A DNA stretch of 64,000 bases, from positions 18,927,501 to 18,991,500 of the forward strand of contig NC_088308.1 in assembly GCF_910592395.1 (NCBI RefSeq), read 5' to 3'. Numbering within the stretch: position 1 is the first letter of the stretch; each line of letters begins with the position of its first letter. Shown here one piece after another: positions 39,395-51,539 of this stretch. Below the pieces are notes generated by a model. That model was not told the origin of the DNA. It was given only the letters and a program-made list of their open reading frames with translations, and did not search any database. The stretch comes from Lineus longissimus. Its lineage: Eukaryota; Nemertea; Pilidiophora; Heteronemertea; Lineidae. The position numbers and the translations under genes were made by a program.

Positions 39395-39475
39395 TTTAGC
39401 TCACCTCTGCGGAGCTTATACGATACCGTGGCATCCGTCGTTGTCCGTTAGCAGTGCAAGTTTCGTAAAAATGAT
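39395..39475 (+). repeat. 5' fragment of the hairpin-headed interspersed repeat
   Basis: TTTAGCTCACCTCTGCGGAG, GCTTATACGATACCGTGGC, ATCCGTCGTTGTCCGTTAGC and AGTGCAAGTTTCGTAA match the head of the 45988 element in order. The hairpin is shortened and the CGT tract is almost absent. Similarity stops shortly after, so the copy is 3' truncated. Confidence 0.8.
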
Positions 39476-42400
39476 ATATTGTTATAATTGATATTTAGAC
39501 ATGTCATAACCCATAAAACACTGCCAATGTAGTTGTTGATGTCGTACAGATGCTGCATGTAAAAATCAGCTCAAAATTCCAACCGCTTCATGGTTTTTCA
39601 AACATTTGGTAAATTTTTGCAAAATTCTGCCATCAAACTCAAAAAGTGGCCTTGGATCCAGGGCCCGTATGACCATCCATGAGCATGAATGTATAGGACT
39701 GAAAAGCCTGGAAGACCTGGGTACAAGGTATTTTTAAAGTGGTCTGCATCCGCAAACTGTGCGTGATATAATGCTGAAAATGCGGGATATTGATGATAGA
39801 TACATAATCTGATAGATGTTAAAGGGACATTTTGATATCAATGCTGGTTTGGCAATAATTCTTTAAAATATCACGAAAACGATATTCGCTCTCAATCAAC
39901 TAGACTTTGATATTTTCACCCCAATCTTGGTTCAGTACTCAGACTGACATTGTCTTCCTTGTCATCAAGAAAAATTTCAAAAAATGTTGATATTTTGAGA
40001 ACATGTCCAAATTGTCATTGTCAACATCACAAACTTGCCTCTCCACGGATACGCTGTTAAAAGGTTCAAAAGCCAAAGGCCAATCCCAATTATTGTCAAT
40101 TTATTGGTATATATAGGTATTGATCCATGTTTCTGACTAACAAATTGGCCATGGGGTACCTTTCTCGTAGTTAAGAAAATATCGTTAATGTCAAAGGTTT
40201 ACTATAATCGTTATGGTATGTTTAGCCACAGGATTCATTAGGTGTGACGATTATCGTCAAATCAATACATCGGGTGCATCAACCATTGTTCCACCTTTGA
40301 CCCGTTTGATAAAAATATCATAATTGGAGGTGGGTGTGGTCATATGGCTGAATCTCAATTTACAATGGTCCTCATCGTCCTGAGATATCCAATATATCAA
40401 GGTTTGGTGTGGGATTATTTTAAAGGCCAGTGCCATTCCTGTTCTTTGTACAGTGTGGCTTAGTTAAACACAAATAATCATTGCCATAGTTAAATGTGTA
40501 ATTTCTGGGTCCTCCTAGCTAACTCTAAGTGGCCCATTAATTTTTTTCTTCTGGCACAAGATAACCACGGGACGGAATTCAAAGGCATGAACCTTTTAGA
40601 TTGAAGTTTTCCTGTCGCCGCAGATCTTTTCAAAATGTTCCTTAATTTAAAATATTTCCATATCTATAGCAGTTGATCATATCCTGAAGTCATCTTCCTC
40701 AAGATGAATAAAGTACCTGTCTCGTATTAGTCATTTTAAAAAAAGCTTCCTTTTTTCCCCCATCTTTTTATTCGCCTTCTTCTCAAGAGCCAACGGCATA
40801 AGAAAAAATTTAAAACTGATCAAATCTCAATTGTAATACTGTTATTGCAAATGAAGAAAAAAATATTTATTTTATAGGATTGTCTGTAATTATTTTTTCA
40901 AATCGGAGCCAAGGGCAATGCATTCAAGATATTAACTTAAATATGGAAATAACTCTACTAAAATCAGGTCAAAATGAGATCAATCTGTGATATTTTCCTG
41001 TCCTCTTAAATTTAGACCGCTCCTTTTCCATAAGCTTTCATTTCCTCAGCTCTCATTTTCAATGGCAATATTGACGCTGAGCTAAAAGGGGAAATGGTAA
41101 CAACTTCCGGTGATTTGGAAATCGTGACAAATGAAGAGTCCAGGACGCTACAGGTCGTAGTTCAAGTTTTAAAGCAGCTGTGCACAGAAAAATTACAAGA
41201 ACAGGAATCTAATAATGTGCTCGTTTACGTGTCTTAGAACTGATTGCAAAACTATCTGTGATAATGCATTAGGAAATAGCAGAGCCAATAAACAAATTTT
41301 ACATTTCAGGTACTGTGGTAGCAGTATACTTTGATGCACATGCACAGCAATTTATAGAAGTTAAGGCAACAGGATCAAAGTGGTTAGGGCACCATCCCTT
41401 TAATATTTTTATCTGATATGGAATGGTCACGGTGGCGCTCTTCTGTTGTGTGTAAATTTACCGATTGCCACGATTGCCACACACTGCATGAAGATGTTGA
41501 GGTTTTGTTCCCGATGCGCACCCGCCATTATTCCAACATAAAAGAAACCTGTCTCGGGTTCCTCGTTGTCTAGCGTGGTCATTTGAATAACACAAATAGC
41601 CAATTGGTACATCTGACTTCTAGGGTCCACGCTCGAATACAAACAGTATTTATGGGCGCTATCATTAAGATGTTGCAGTGGCTGCGTACAACAAAAAAAA
41701 CCTGGAAATGACCGTGGCTGCTTTGCTATTATGCGATGGGGTGATTTCTTTGAGCAAATAATGTTGATTGGTCTAACGTGCCCGGGATCCCCAATAGCAC
41801 TGTCGTTTTCTCTCGTTGTGCTGATATCTTCATGTGAATGTAATGGGCCTCATTTGGTGGCTGGGTCAGGTAATGCAATGAATAGAAAGTGATGTATCAA
41901 TCTCAGCCAATGGATGTTTTTACCTCCATTGTTGCCGAGCAGGAAGTTTGGGTGGTTTTGAGTTGTCCTGGTTGCAGAAAATTGGGGGTTCATCTTATGA
42001 TAGCGACAAGCTGGACATGCTACAAAAGTGCTCTGTTCCTATCAGAGATTTTTGGTTGCAAGGTATTTTTTACTCATTATAATTGATTCAGATTTCACGG
42101 CTGTGAAAAACAGCTACCAAATGAAGCAGCTGTTGGCTGAGATTTCAAATATTTAAAAAATTAAAAAAAGTGATTAGCAAATATAAATTTCAGCGACAGC
42201 TTTGTGGTGATGTCATGTTCCTTCTCAAATTTGTTCACTTGTCTTGATTAAAACTAAATATTTTCTTGTCACTTTTATTCCATGTGGTCCCTTACTTCAC
42301 GAAAAAAAGGTATCTAACAGCTAAATTCACCAGTATCAAACTTGAGAAAATGTATTAAGTTGTTGCACCTTTGCGCTTTAGGCTAAACTCGAGCATCTGT

Positions 42401-45169
42401 AATTCAGAAAGCAGATGATTCTGTGTAAGTTTATTGTTCGAACTTTTCATCTCTTGAAAACAGCCCACCTACACTAAACTTGTTATTTCTATACCAAAGT
42501 CCAACACAAGCCATGGCTATTCAAAATTACAAAAGAAAAATTAGTTTTGTGATAACTTTAATATGACAACCTTTGTCATGTTCTGTTGTCCGCTTGCCCC
42601 TGGGTTGTGTGCTTCTCATAAGGAGGTCATGGATTAGAAAGAGTTGAGATTCCCTTGTGAAAATTGCACGCTTTTTGAGATGCCCTTGGATGATTGGACT
42701 ATAAAGCCTGTCATGGCGCTCCAGCATCTTTTAATGTACAAAGGAATCGTTAGGCGTACAAAGCTAAAGCTTAGAGGCCAGTAATGGATGTTGATGAAAC
42801 ACCTTTAAGAAAAAACGATCAGAGAATGTCGATGTGGATACACTCTTTGAGGATGCATTAGCGTCTTTGAACAGGGCTGATGTGGTCTGAATTTGATTTG
42901 GCCGCAATTGAGAAAAACTTGTACCCATATTGTGGCAGTATTGGTTGCCTGTCTTGGTCCTTGTGATCTGTATCAAGTGAACGCTGCTAGGATGACAACA
43001 ATACTGGTTGTAGCTCAATGTTTCTCACCACGGCCATTGTCCGTTTCGGTTTATAGTCTTGATATGGTATGGTCCTCCTAAATTTCAATGGGATCATCTA
43101 TTGATAGAGCTTTTAGTGAACTCTCAAAGTGGGTGCCTGCCCTCTGCTTTGTCTCCTGGTGTTTGGACAGTGAAAATAGCAGGACAGTTATAGATATCTT
43201 GACTTGACCAGATTTCGTCTGGAATTTTCCCTTGGCTTTTGTAACATCTTTAGCTGTATTGTAATCCTTTAGTGGGTCTTTAAATAGGTGGAATGTGAGA
43301 TCTTGTGTGGTATGGTTGGCTGTCAAGTGATTTCGTTGTTAAGATGTTGGTCCACAAATGACCAATATCACTGGAAAATCTTACATGTTGATACATGGTT
43401 AGACTTGTTCCTAATTAGGAGAAGTCAAGTGGAACTCAAACCCCTGCTCTGCCCGGTGTAGCATTTTTGAGGGTTTCCATTTCAAGCCAAGTTTGTGGAT
43501 CACTGATCAGTCTCATCAGAGCAACCTTCAACATAACATTCAACATTTCTACCTAATTAATGTGGTCTCCATCATCGTATCATCATTTGTTGGAACACAA
43601 TACTAGCAGTAACCAAACTTTTGTGACAAGGTGGCCATCCATTGTTTGTCTTCCCACGTTTCGTCCCCTAGTGTCAAATAAAAGCGCATCGCATCAAACA
43701 CTGAAAGACACATGTCAGGTTCCACAGGAAGGTGTTACCTGGAAAAATTGTGGTCTTAATTCGCAATTAAATCACTTAAATTCACTTAGCCAATGTGTGT
43801 ATTTTTGACCCTCGCACAAAAGGATTTTTGGACGCCACCCTGGTACACCCCCTGGTGTGATGCTGAACAGCCTACCCCTGATCACCCAACTCATGCCCTC
43901 TTGTTGCCCTCTTTGATAATAAAGGGTCATAACAAGAGGGAACCCTCATTAATATGCAGCAAATCAAAAAAGGGTATTGTTAAAGCGTGAGATCACCTAA
44001 TGACCCCTGTGTTACACTTTCTTAAACCTGTTTCAAAGTTGATTGTTGGTGTCATTAAGGGGTTAGCCTACGAGCAAAGTATCACCAAACTTGATGAGGT
44101 TACCACAAACAAACAGATTCACAGATTTTCACCAGGTCGCAGTATGCTCCGATACTAGACAGTACAAAGCCAGGCAGGTGTACAGTTTGACTGGTGCCAC
44201 GTGCGTGGGGCAGACATCGGCCATGGTCTTTGTTCAGCTCCGGGCCGCTCGGATACGCAGCCTTAGATTGTTCTCACACCAAAGTGAACACGGCGACATC
44301 CCTCCCACAGTCTGTGGTGAAATATACTGTTTTGTCGCGAGACGATCTTGGTCCCCGAGAAAGACACTTTCTATGGCTATTGTCAGCAATCTACACTGAT
44401 TGATACACTGGGTGATTTCAACCATTTTGAAAAATTAAACTCATTGTCGTTTTCAGGTTAGTTTATAGTGGCTGATAAAAGATAATTATTCGTTGCATCA
44501 TTGAAAGAGAGCTCGCAATTATGAATGTCTTTTTGAAATTACTGAGCATTTAAAAATCCTCAGTTACATTGTCCATTTCTTTGTAAAAAACGATTGTTCC
44601 CTCTGATATTCAGCCAGAATCTCAGACTCTTTAAAAATACCAGCTATCAAAATTTAGGCAGTGGCATTTTGCAGTGGGCCATCAGTCAGATGCCTAGATG
44701 GCTCTCCAAGGGTTAAAAGAACACTACTCTGCAACTGCCCTTTTCCTAAGATTCTTAAAAAAATTGAGGTGCTGCATCTTTTTGTAAAGTACGAAATGTG
44801 GAGCTAATCCTGCCACTGTGGTAAACAGCCACTTCTGTCGTCGGCAAAATTGGCTTGATCCTGTTTTTTTACGTATGTAGATATCATATTGCTGCTCTTG
44901 ATAACACCCACTCTTTGCGGGTTTTACTCGTATTCGAGCAAATCATGTATGTATGTTGTGTAAGTGGCTCATAACATCACCACAAATTCAATTTGCAAAA
45001 GTTGCTGTCTGATTCATCAGAGATACTGATTTTGAAGAAAAATGGACACAAAATGATAAGCTCTCTTCAAAACTGGTAATCCAAACATTACAAATTGCCT
45101 TTGGAGAAGTAATGCAGAGTGGGTGGGGACGTCATTAATAACAATGTTCAGAGTAGACCTTTTATTGCG

Positions 45170-45185
45170 CCCCCCCCCCCCCCCC
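45170..45185. repeat. C16 homopolymer
   Basis: Sixteen consecutive C on the plus strand. The neighbouring minus-strand frame with a glycine run is a product of this tract. Similar runs lie at 6052-6064 (C13) and 50689-50699 (G11). Confidence 0.95.
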
Positions 45186-46040
45186 GTCCAGGTATTCCTT
45201 CTCTCCCATGACGTCTTGGTGTTTTCATCAGTTACAAATCTCACATCCAGACCCTTGTAATTGGCCTGCAGCCTCGGGAAAGAGCTCCATTGTGATGATA
45301 AGTAAAGCTCAGGATATCATCCACGAAATAAGGAAATGAGACATGTTGCTCATCCAGAGTTCCATCATATCTTGTCGCCTTTGCACCATAGCATTTCGGT
45401 GAGATGCAGGATAGAGTGACATTAGCACAAATGACCAAAGCGCCTTAGATACTGATCGTAGATATTAAAGAGTTGTTGACCAGCAGTCACAAATCCTGGA
45501 TGCAGAGAAAGAGAGGACATCCCGGCACTTCACACTCAAAATCTTCATCTGAATTTCTAAGATTTTTTCAAAATTTTAAAATTTCGTGGTCCATTTCAAA
45601 GAGGTCACGTCCTGGAAGAAAAGTGGTTGTGCCCCTGCTGCACCCACCCTTGATTGGTCTCTGAACAAAGTGTATCATGTCTATCTTCTTGGATATTCTC
45701 TTCCTTTTCAAGCAAACGATCATGCACCCAGTGAGAAAAAAAGTTATTTTAAAGTCGTCAGGGCGAGAGGTCTGTAGTGTTATAAAAAATAGTTGCTTAC
45801 TTATTATCCTATGGAGACAAAGTGTGAAGTAAACTGGAGTACCTGATATGTCTTGGCATGGATAGAAGTCTTATGGTTCTGTCAAGGCAATTACTAAAAT
45901 TGTTGATAACACATCAACCATGTCCGATTCTATTCCCTATCAGATGACTGAAACATTTGCTGTAATCCCCAATGGACCTTTTTCTCATTAGCTCACCTCT
46001 TAGCAGAGGTGAGCTTATCCCATACCGTGGCGTCCGTCGT

Positions 46041-46041
<1 letters not shown>

Positions 46042-46080
<39 letters not shown>
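46042..46080 (+). repeat. (CGT)13 microsatellite inside the interspersed repeat
   Basis: Thirteen CGT units are flanked by interrupted CCGTCGT copies on both sides. It generates arginine-rich or serine/valine-rich frames on both strands that should not be taken as proteins. Related but shorter CGT tracts occur in the copies at 19.5 and 39.4 kb, so the tract is part of the element. Confidence 0.95.
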
Positions 46081-46081
<1 letters not shown>

Positions 46082-46350
46082 CGTCGTCCGTTAGCAGGGC
46101 ACGTTTCGTAACTGTTAGAGCTATTGAGTTGAAACTTGGTACACATGTACCCTTATGTAATGACACTTGGGAGACCAAGTTTCGGTCCGATTCGTTTCAT
46201 GGTTTGGCCACCAGGGGGCCAAACGTTAAAAGTGAAAATATGCAATATCTCCCTTAATAGTAGTCGGGAAATTTTGAAAAAAATATGGTAGGTACTTCTA
46301 GCAAAGGTGCATCATATATCCTCCGGGTTTTTGATTTGACCTCCTTTTCA

Positions 46351-46365
46351 AGGTCACAGAGGTCA
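46351..46365 (+). promoter_or_regulatory. DR3-type nuclear-receptor half-site pair, module 1
   Basis: AGGTCA-CAG-AGGTCA is a perfect direct repeat with a 3-base spacer. It is preceded by TTTGACCT on the opposite orientation. The same arrangement recurs at 46652-46666 and, with one changed base, at 46966-46980. DR3 is a binding arrangement known for VDR/PXR-class receptors. Binding here is inferred from sequence only. Confidence 0.45.
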
Positions 46366-46651
46366 AATGGTGTAAATTAGCCGTTAGGATGTAATGATGG
46401 CACGTTTCTAAACTGCAATGACTATTGATACCAAATTTGGTACACATTTACCCCTTAGTCAGGTGATCTCAGGGACCGAAGTTTGGTCCAATATGATTCA
46501 CCACTTGACCACCAGGGGGCAAAATCCAAAAACCTTAAAAATGTGATTATTCCTTAACTTCTTGCCCGATTGCCACCAATTTGATATCATGGGTACATCT
46601 AACCACCATACAGTATATGTCACACAGGTTTTTAATTTGACCTTCTTGTCA

Positions 46652-46666
46652 AGGTCACAGAGGTCA
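46652..46666 (+). promoter_or_regulatory. DR3-type nuclear-receptor half-site pair, module 2
   Basis: AGGTCA-CAG-AGGTCA is repeated exactly about 301 bp after the first. It lies in the same place within the second module. Confidence 0.45.
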
Positions 46667-46965
46667 AATGGCGTAAATTGGCCGTCAGGCCGTAACTATG
46701 GCACGTTTCTTAACTGCAATGACTATTGATCACAAATTAAGTACACATGTACCCCTTGGTCAGGTGATCTCGGGTACCGAAGTTTGGTGCGATCTGATTT
46801 GCCGTTTGGCCTCCAGGGAGGGGGCCAAATCCTAAATTCTTCAAAATGCCATTATTCCTAGTAATGACTTGCCCGATTGGCACCAATTTTATATCATAGG
46901 TACATCTAATTCTAACAACCATTCAATGTGTCACCCGGGTCTTCTTTGATTTGACCTACTTTTCA

Positions 46966-46980
46966 AGGTCACAGAGGTCG
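46966..46980 (+). promoter_or_regulatory. DR3-like half-site pair, module 3 (one mismatch)
   Basis: AGGTCA-CAG-AGGTCG occupies the same place in the third module. The second half-site has A to G at its last base. Confidence 0.35.
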
Positions 46981-47116
46981 AATGTACTGTAAATTGGCCA
47001 TTTTGGGGAAATTGTAATTGCTTGGACCTACATCAAACCTAACACTACATGACACAAGACCATGCTCTTTATCCATCTTTCCTCCACATGAGGTGAGCAC
47101 AATGGCCCTGGCCATT

Positions 47117-49620
47117 TTTTGTGAATATGTTGCAAGTTTCTGATATCGTGCCGTGTTGCTGGATTTGCATACTGGTCAACGTATTCCATTGGGAGCGTTG
47201 TTATCTTGTCAAAAAAATGCGTGGCTATTTTCCGTTAGTAACATACAGATGAGACAAGATCTGAGATGACATCTCTAATCCGACTTGGTTTGCATAAAAT
47301 TGGGTTGAGGTCTTGTTGTGTAATGTAGGGTTTGTGCAGTAGTATTTTCAGGCATAGTAAGGTTGACACTGATCTAATCATTAGTCGCACATAATGTTGG
47401 TGTCAATCATGTGTATATTTACTCTGCAGATGTTTGTGTCTTCGGGCACATCTTGGGGTGAAACCAACTACAGTAAGTTTGATAGACAAGGAATTGGTGA
47501 TGACACAATAATCCATGATTCTCATCTATTATCACCTTTCCTTGCATGTCTCGGCATTGCGCGCAAACTATCGTAGATGATTGTGTCCACAAAAAAATTA
47601 TTTTCTGATCTCACTCTGGAAGAGCTGACAGCCAATAACCTCTTTACTGTGTGTGTGTGTTTAGGAGAGTTGCCATGTAAAGCTTCAGGCGAATATCTAG
47701 CTACTAATTCAAATCTCCAAAACACGGTCGTGACTCTCTCGAGGGGATTCTTATCGGATCAGTCTAACCTCTTCTATGGAGAGTCAAGGAACCCTAATTG
47801 CATTCTCCAATACGAGGTGCTTACTTGCTCGAAGGGATAGGTTTAAGATGTCAAAAACCTGTTTATTGGAGGGTTGGGTAACTCTAGCTTTGAATGATTA
47901 TGAGGAGAGGTGATGACATTTAAATCTGGGGATGTTACACTGGAGAAAAGAAGGCAAGATGGCTGCAATCAAATAAGCTCTAAACGATAAATGCCAGCAT
48001 CTAATAGATGTGGGAGGAAATCGAGGGATGCCAGCATCTAATAGTTTCATTCTAATTAGGGCAGATGTCAACTTCTAACTACTAATAGTTACTGAAGGGA
48101 AGGCAGTTATAATTTGGAGGAATCTAGTTGTTATTGGGCAAAACTTTTTCTGAGAGCTACTCTAATCCTATTGACATGGTGTCTTCTAATCCGCTCCAGG
48201 CTCAGTAAAGTTAGAAAATAGATTAAAGGAATATTTGGTGTACATCATTTTCATTAGCTTTGTAATGGTGCACTTAAGCATTCTGCAGTTAAACGGTTTT
48301 GGGATAGGTCTTTCTGGTGAGAGGAAGAAACTCTGATGACACTATTCAAAGTTTGCACACTGCACATTTGAGTTATTACGAGGTGGGTGTTGATCAGAAG
48401 GAGAGTGCAAGCCACCCACAAAATAATAATTTGAGGATCCTGCTGCATTGACAGCCAAACAGCAATTCATAAAATATTCCAGAATAGATTTAACCCAGTG
48501 GGTGTGGATGAGATGAGAGAGAGAGAGAGCGATTTTAGTTACAAATTAACAGCTACATGTAAACAATGCGTCTCGGTGCATTGACATTCAATCACTGATT
48601 GGTAACCAATAAACCTGTCTTTAAATCTTGCAAAGTCTGACCATTCCCAAGGTTAGCGACAATAGTATTGTCATCAATCACTCGTGCATCTTCTTCATTG
48701 CAATTCATGGTGGATGACATTTGAGTCATTTTGAGGTGGGTGTGGATAAGGATGGAGCAAGCTGCTAACAGTCGTGACCTTTAAGGTATCACCCTTGGGA
48801 AGTTGGTTGCTTAATAAGAACATTGTAGCGATGTGATTTGCATTCGGATTAGGCAGTTGCATGGCCAGGATAGCCAATATGACAATTCCCCAAATGCTGT
48901 TGCGGAGTTCGAGGTTTAAAGAAATCGTTACAAATGGTGTTGTGGGTGTCTTCTTGCAAAACGTTACCACATCCATTTGACGGTTTCGAGAAAAAGACAA
49001 CAAAATATTGCTATAGTGCTATCATATTTTCCAATAAATTTATGTTGCCAAGCTCCTCTTGTATGCGCACATGTTCACGTCACTTTGGTAAAAAGTCGGA
49101 GTTGGATTGTTTCATGAAAGTTAGACATCCAGGTAGACTTGATAAAGTAGCTTTGATATGACACAAGAACTGGAAACGTGCAGAATGTTTCAGATAGCAT
49201 CCGCCATCTTTCGTCAGGTGAGCCGTACTACCGTGTCGCTCCCTTACACAAAAAATAACCATGGTCGTAGTGTAGTAACTAGACATAGACGTATGTGTTT
49301 CTTTATTGGACAACACTACAGCACTGTTGAAATTTATAGTCCATGTGTATTTGTATAATTGGAAAATTTCAAATTCCATTTCATTTTGTGAGAACGATGT
49401 TCCTTTAAAGGCATTGCAATGATGGTGACCTCGAACCAATTAGAAGACTACCACAATTGATGCTCTCGCACAACATTATCACCTTGTAATAGTTTGATGC
49501 CAAATGTTAAACTTGAGAGCATTTCTTGCTGAAGCAAATTGTGCTAATTCTGATTCCTACACTCCTCAGTGGTACAGTATGATATTGCCTTGAATTCTAG
49601 ATCAGATTTGAATCATGAAT
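47117..49620. other. Intron-like DNA between the interspersed repeat and the duplication cluster
   Basis: No exon was recognised with confidence. A 43-bp segment at 47430-47472 is bounded by CTCTGCAG and GTAAGTTT but is probably chance. A GTGTGT patch lies near 47650 and a GA-rich patch near 48515-48530. GAGGTGGGTGT-type blocks at about 48373 and 48733 hint at another old duplication. Confidence 0.45.
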
Positions 49621-49625
49621 GATAT

Positions 49626-49735
49626 CTATCCCCAGTTTATTGAGACTTGGGTTAGACATTCAAAGATTACCGATTTGCCTATTCCCAATTTATTGAGACC
49701 TGGGTTAGACATTCAAAGATTAATATTTGCCTATC
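49626..49735. repeat. Two-copy tandem repeat of 53 bp
   Basis: TTTATTGAGAC(T/C)TGGGTTAGACATTCAAAGATTA and TTTGCCTAT(T)CCC appear twice, starting at 49636 and 49689, almost identical. A decayed third copy (GATTGAGACTACC) follows near 49755. Confidence 0.85.
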
Positions 49736-49904
49736 CCTAGTCCTCTCCTCCTGTTGATTGAGACTACCTACCTCTAGTCCTCCTTTCTAGTTTATTGATG
49801 AAGTGTGCCACTCCTGAGCTGTTCTATACGATAACTTGATGAATGAGGAGGTGGTAGGGGATATTGATGGCTCCTTAAGGGATTGCCATCTGAGCAACTA
49901 GGTA

Positions 49905-50170
49905 ACTATTACGGAAGCCATCGTCATGGGTTATTCCAATTAAAGCTGAACTATTCCTCCCAGTCTCTGGCATCAAACTATTCATGTTGGATAAATGAGG
50001 AAGCCATTTTTATGGCTTATTCCACATTAAAGCTGAACTTTCCGTTTAATTCCAATCTGGCAACAAGCTACCTATTGAGGAAGCCATTTTCATGGGTATT
50101 TCTATTTGAAAGTTGAAATGTCCGATTATTCCAATCTGGCAACGAAGTACTTATTGAGGAAGCCGAGGCT
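49905..50170. repeat. Three- to four-copy tandem repeat of about 80-86 bp
   Basis: GGAAGCCAT-(n)-ATGG(G/C)TTATTCCA-(n)-TTAAAGCTGAACT and TTCCAATCTGGCAAC recur, with GGAAGCC starts at about 49913, 50000, 50080 and 50159. A 77-codon open frame over it is a by-product. Confidence 0.75.
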
Positions 50171-51539
50171 ATAAACCCTAATTCAAAATGATGAATCAAC
50201 AACCATTGGGGTCATTGAAGCAGCCAACAATTTGGATCTGATGCCCTTAATTAGGCATACGAGAAACATGACACCAATTTACATTGGCCTTGGTATTAGA
50301 TTGTTGACTCGGTTGGTATATCTATCCAGATGCCCTGGGCGCAAGATGAAACTATTTATTGTTCTCCAAAATATTTACCTAATGTTTTCTCCTCCAGTGT
50401 GACTCTTAATGCATATCTAAATAAATGATAAAAGCATTGTTGGAAGGCATTGTATTTATCAAAGGTTAAAAGAGGTAAGGCTGGGTACTCTAAAAGCTTT
50501 CTTTGAAATTTGCAAATTAATTTGATGGAAAAAGTAAATTCGAAATATCATGTTTCCATTTTTGACTTTCCGTGGCATCTTTTTATTTGATATTTATTCA
50601 TTTAAGACTGAATAAGCTTCTGTCATCAACTAGAGACAAATGTCAATGTCAACCTCCAATGACGTCGCAAACAGTTGTGGAATGAGGTGGGGGGGGGGGA
50701 TTAAAAGTTCTTGCTCAAGTTTTCTGATTAACAGTTATGTTGTTTCAACTGCTAGAAGCAGTTGATTTGGCTGTCCTGAAAATCACTCTTGCCCTGATTG
50801 TTCAGGTATTGTAAGAATATCATCTTCTTATCATGAAAATGGCTTAACATAAGGTGATACATTGCATGACCATGAGCTGTCAGAAAGATAATCCGTTCTA
50901 CTCCTTAATGATGATGAAAAGCAAAGCAGTGGTGTCTTATTGTCTACACAATCTGAATGCTGCTGTGACCTTGAATTTGACCTTGTGAGTGGGAGGGATG
51001 CTGTGTACGACTGTTACTAGGTGTGTCATTCTTGGGAGGTGACTCTGGAGCTAAGAAGGTTCAAAAGAAGAAAGAAATCTTAATTGCGAAATGTGTGGGT
51101 GTTGATGTTGCAGAGTAGGTAGTTCAAGTTAGAGGATTTATACGGCAATTTACATCTAAATGAGTCACGTTGAAGTGGTTGAATTAGTGATATTTGACTA
51201 AGAAATAGCTGAGACGTTGGAGTTTAAACAATGGTTCACCTATTATGATGTCAGTATATCGTTGACTTGTTACCATCATTTTGTTACAGCATAAGTTATC
51301 ATAAGTAATTAGAAGAACATTTGAGGTATTGACCTCTGCTCAGATCAGATCTGGTTGTGGAGTGGCCAGCCTTCATTGTAAATGATGTAATTCCACAAAA
51401 CTATTTGCGACATCGTTTTCAACAAAGGTTGACGCTATAACTTGGTGACCATCTTAAGGCAGATTTGGATGCTACCTTCAGTCAGCAATTGCATTGACCA
51501 TAATCAATGAATGTGGTGAAGTCGTTAGGAGCGCTGAGA

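Larger units (their letters stand above)
34260..45987. other. Intron-like DNA after the candidate exon
   Basis: It opens with gtaagt, followed by an ATC/ATGG-rich low-complexity patch at about 34297-34345. It holds the palindrome at 35057-35082, a weak duplication near 36.75-36.95 kb, a short fragment of the hairpin-headed repeat at 39395-39475 and a C16 run at 45170-45185. A GC-richer patch at 44140-44400 has open frames on both strands but no recognisable product. No exon was recognised. Confidence 0.5.
45988..47116 (+). mobile_element. Full-length hairpin-headed interspersed repeat with three internal modules
   Basis: The head is a perfect hairpin: AGCTCACCTCT, TAGC loop, AGAGGTGAGCT (45990-46015). 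A CGT microsatellite follows, then three modules with a period of about 301 bp that start GGCACGTTTC at 46098, 46399 and 46700. Each module carries a TACACATxTACCC block, a TCxGGTCC/TGCGATxTGATT block, a CCAGGGGGCC-like block (extended in the third module) and a TTTGACCT...AGGTCACAGAGGTCA block. The tail has GAGGTGAGC (47090-47098), the reverse complement of the head GCTCACCTC, then the palindrome ATGGCC-CT-GGCCAT. No protein is encoded, so it is non-autonomous. Terminal inverted repeats suggest DNA-transposon ancestry, but no target-site duplication was verified. Similar repeats are, from memory, common in molluscs. Confidence 0.8.

Noticed and set aside
43793-43990. PWCDAEQ-like peptide as the next ZMIZ1 exon (LLSSWCEELGR)
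   Set aside because: Only the WC-acid triplet matches; surrounding residues and splice phase do not fit.
45993-46257. Arginine-rich open frames on both strands
   Set aside because: They are translations of the (CGT)n tract in the interspersed repeat.
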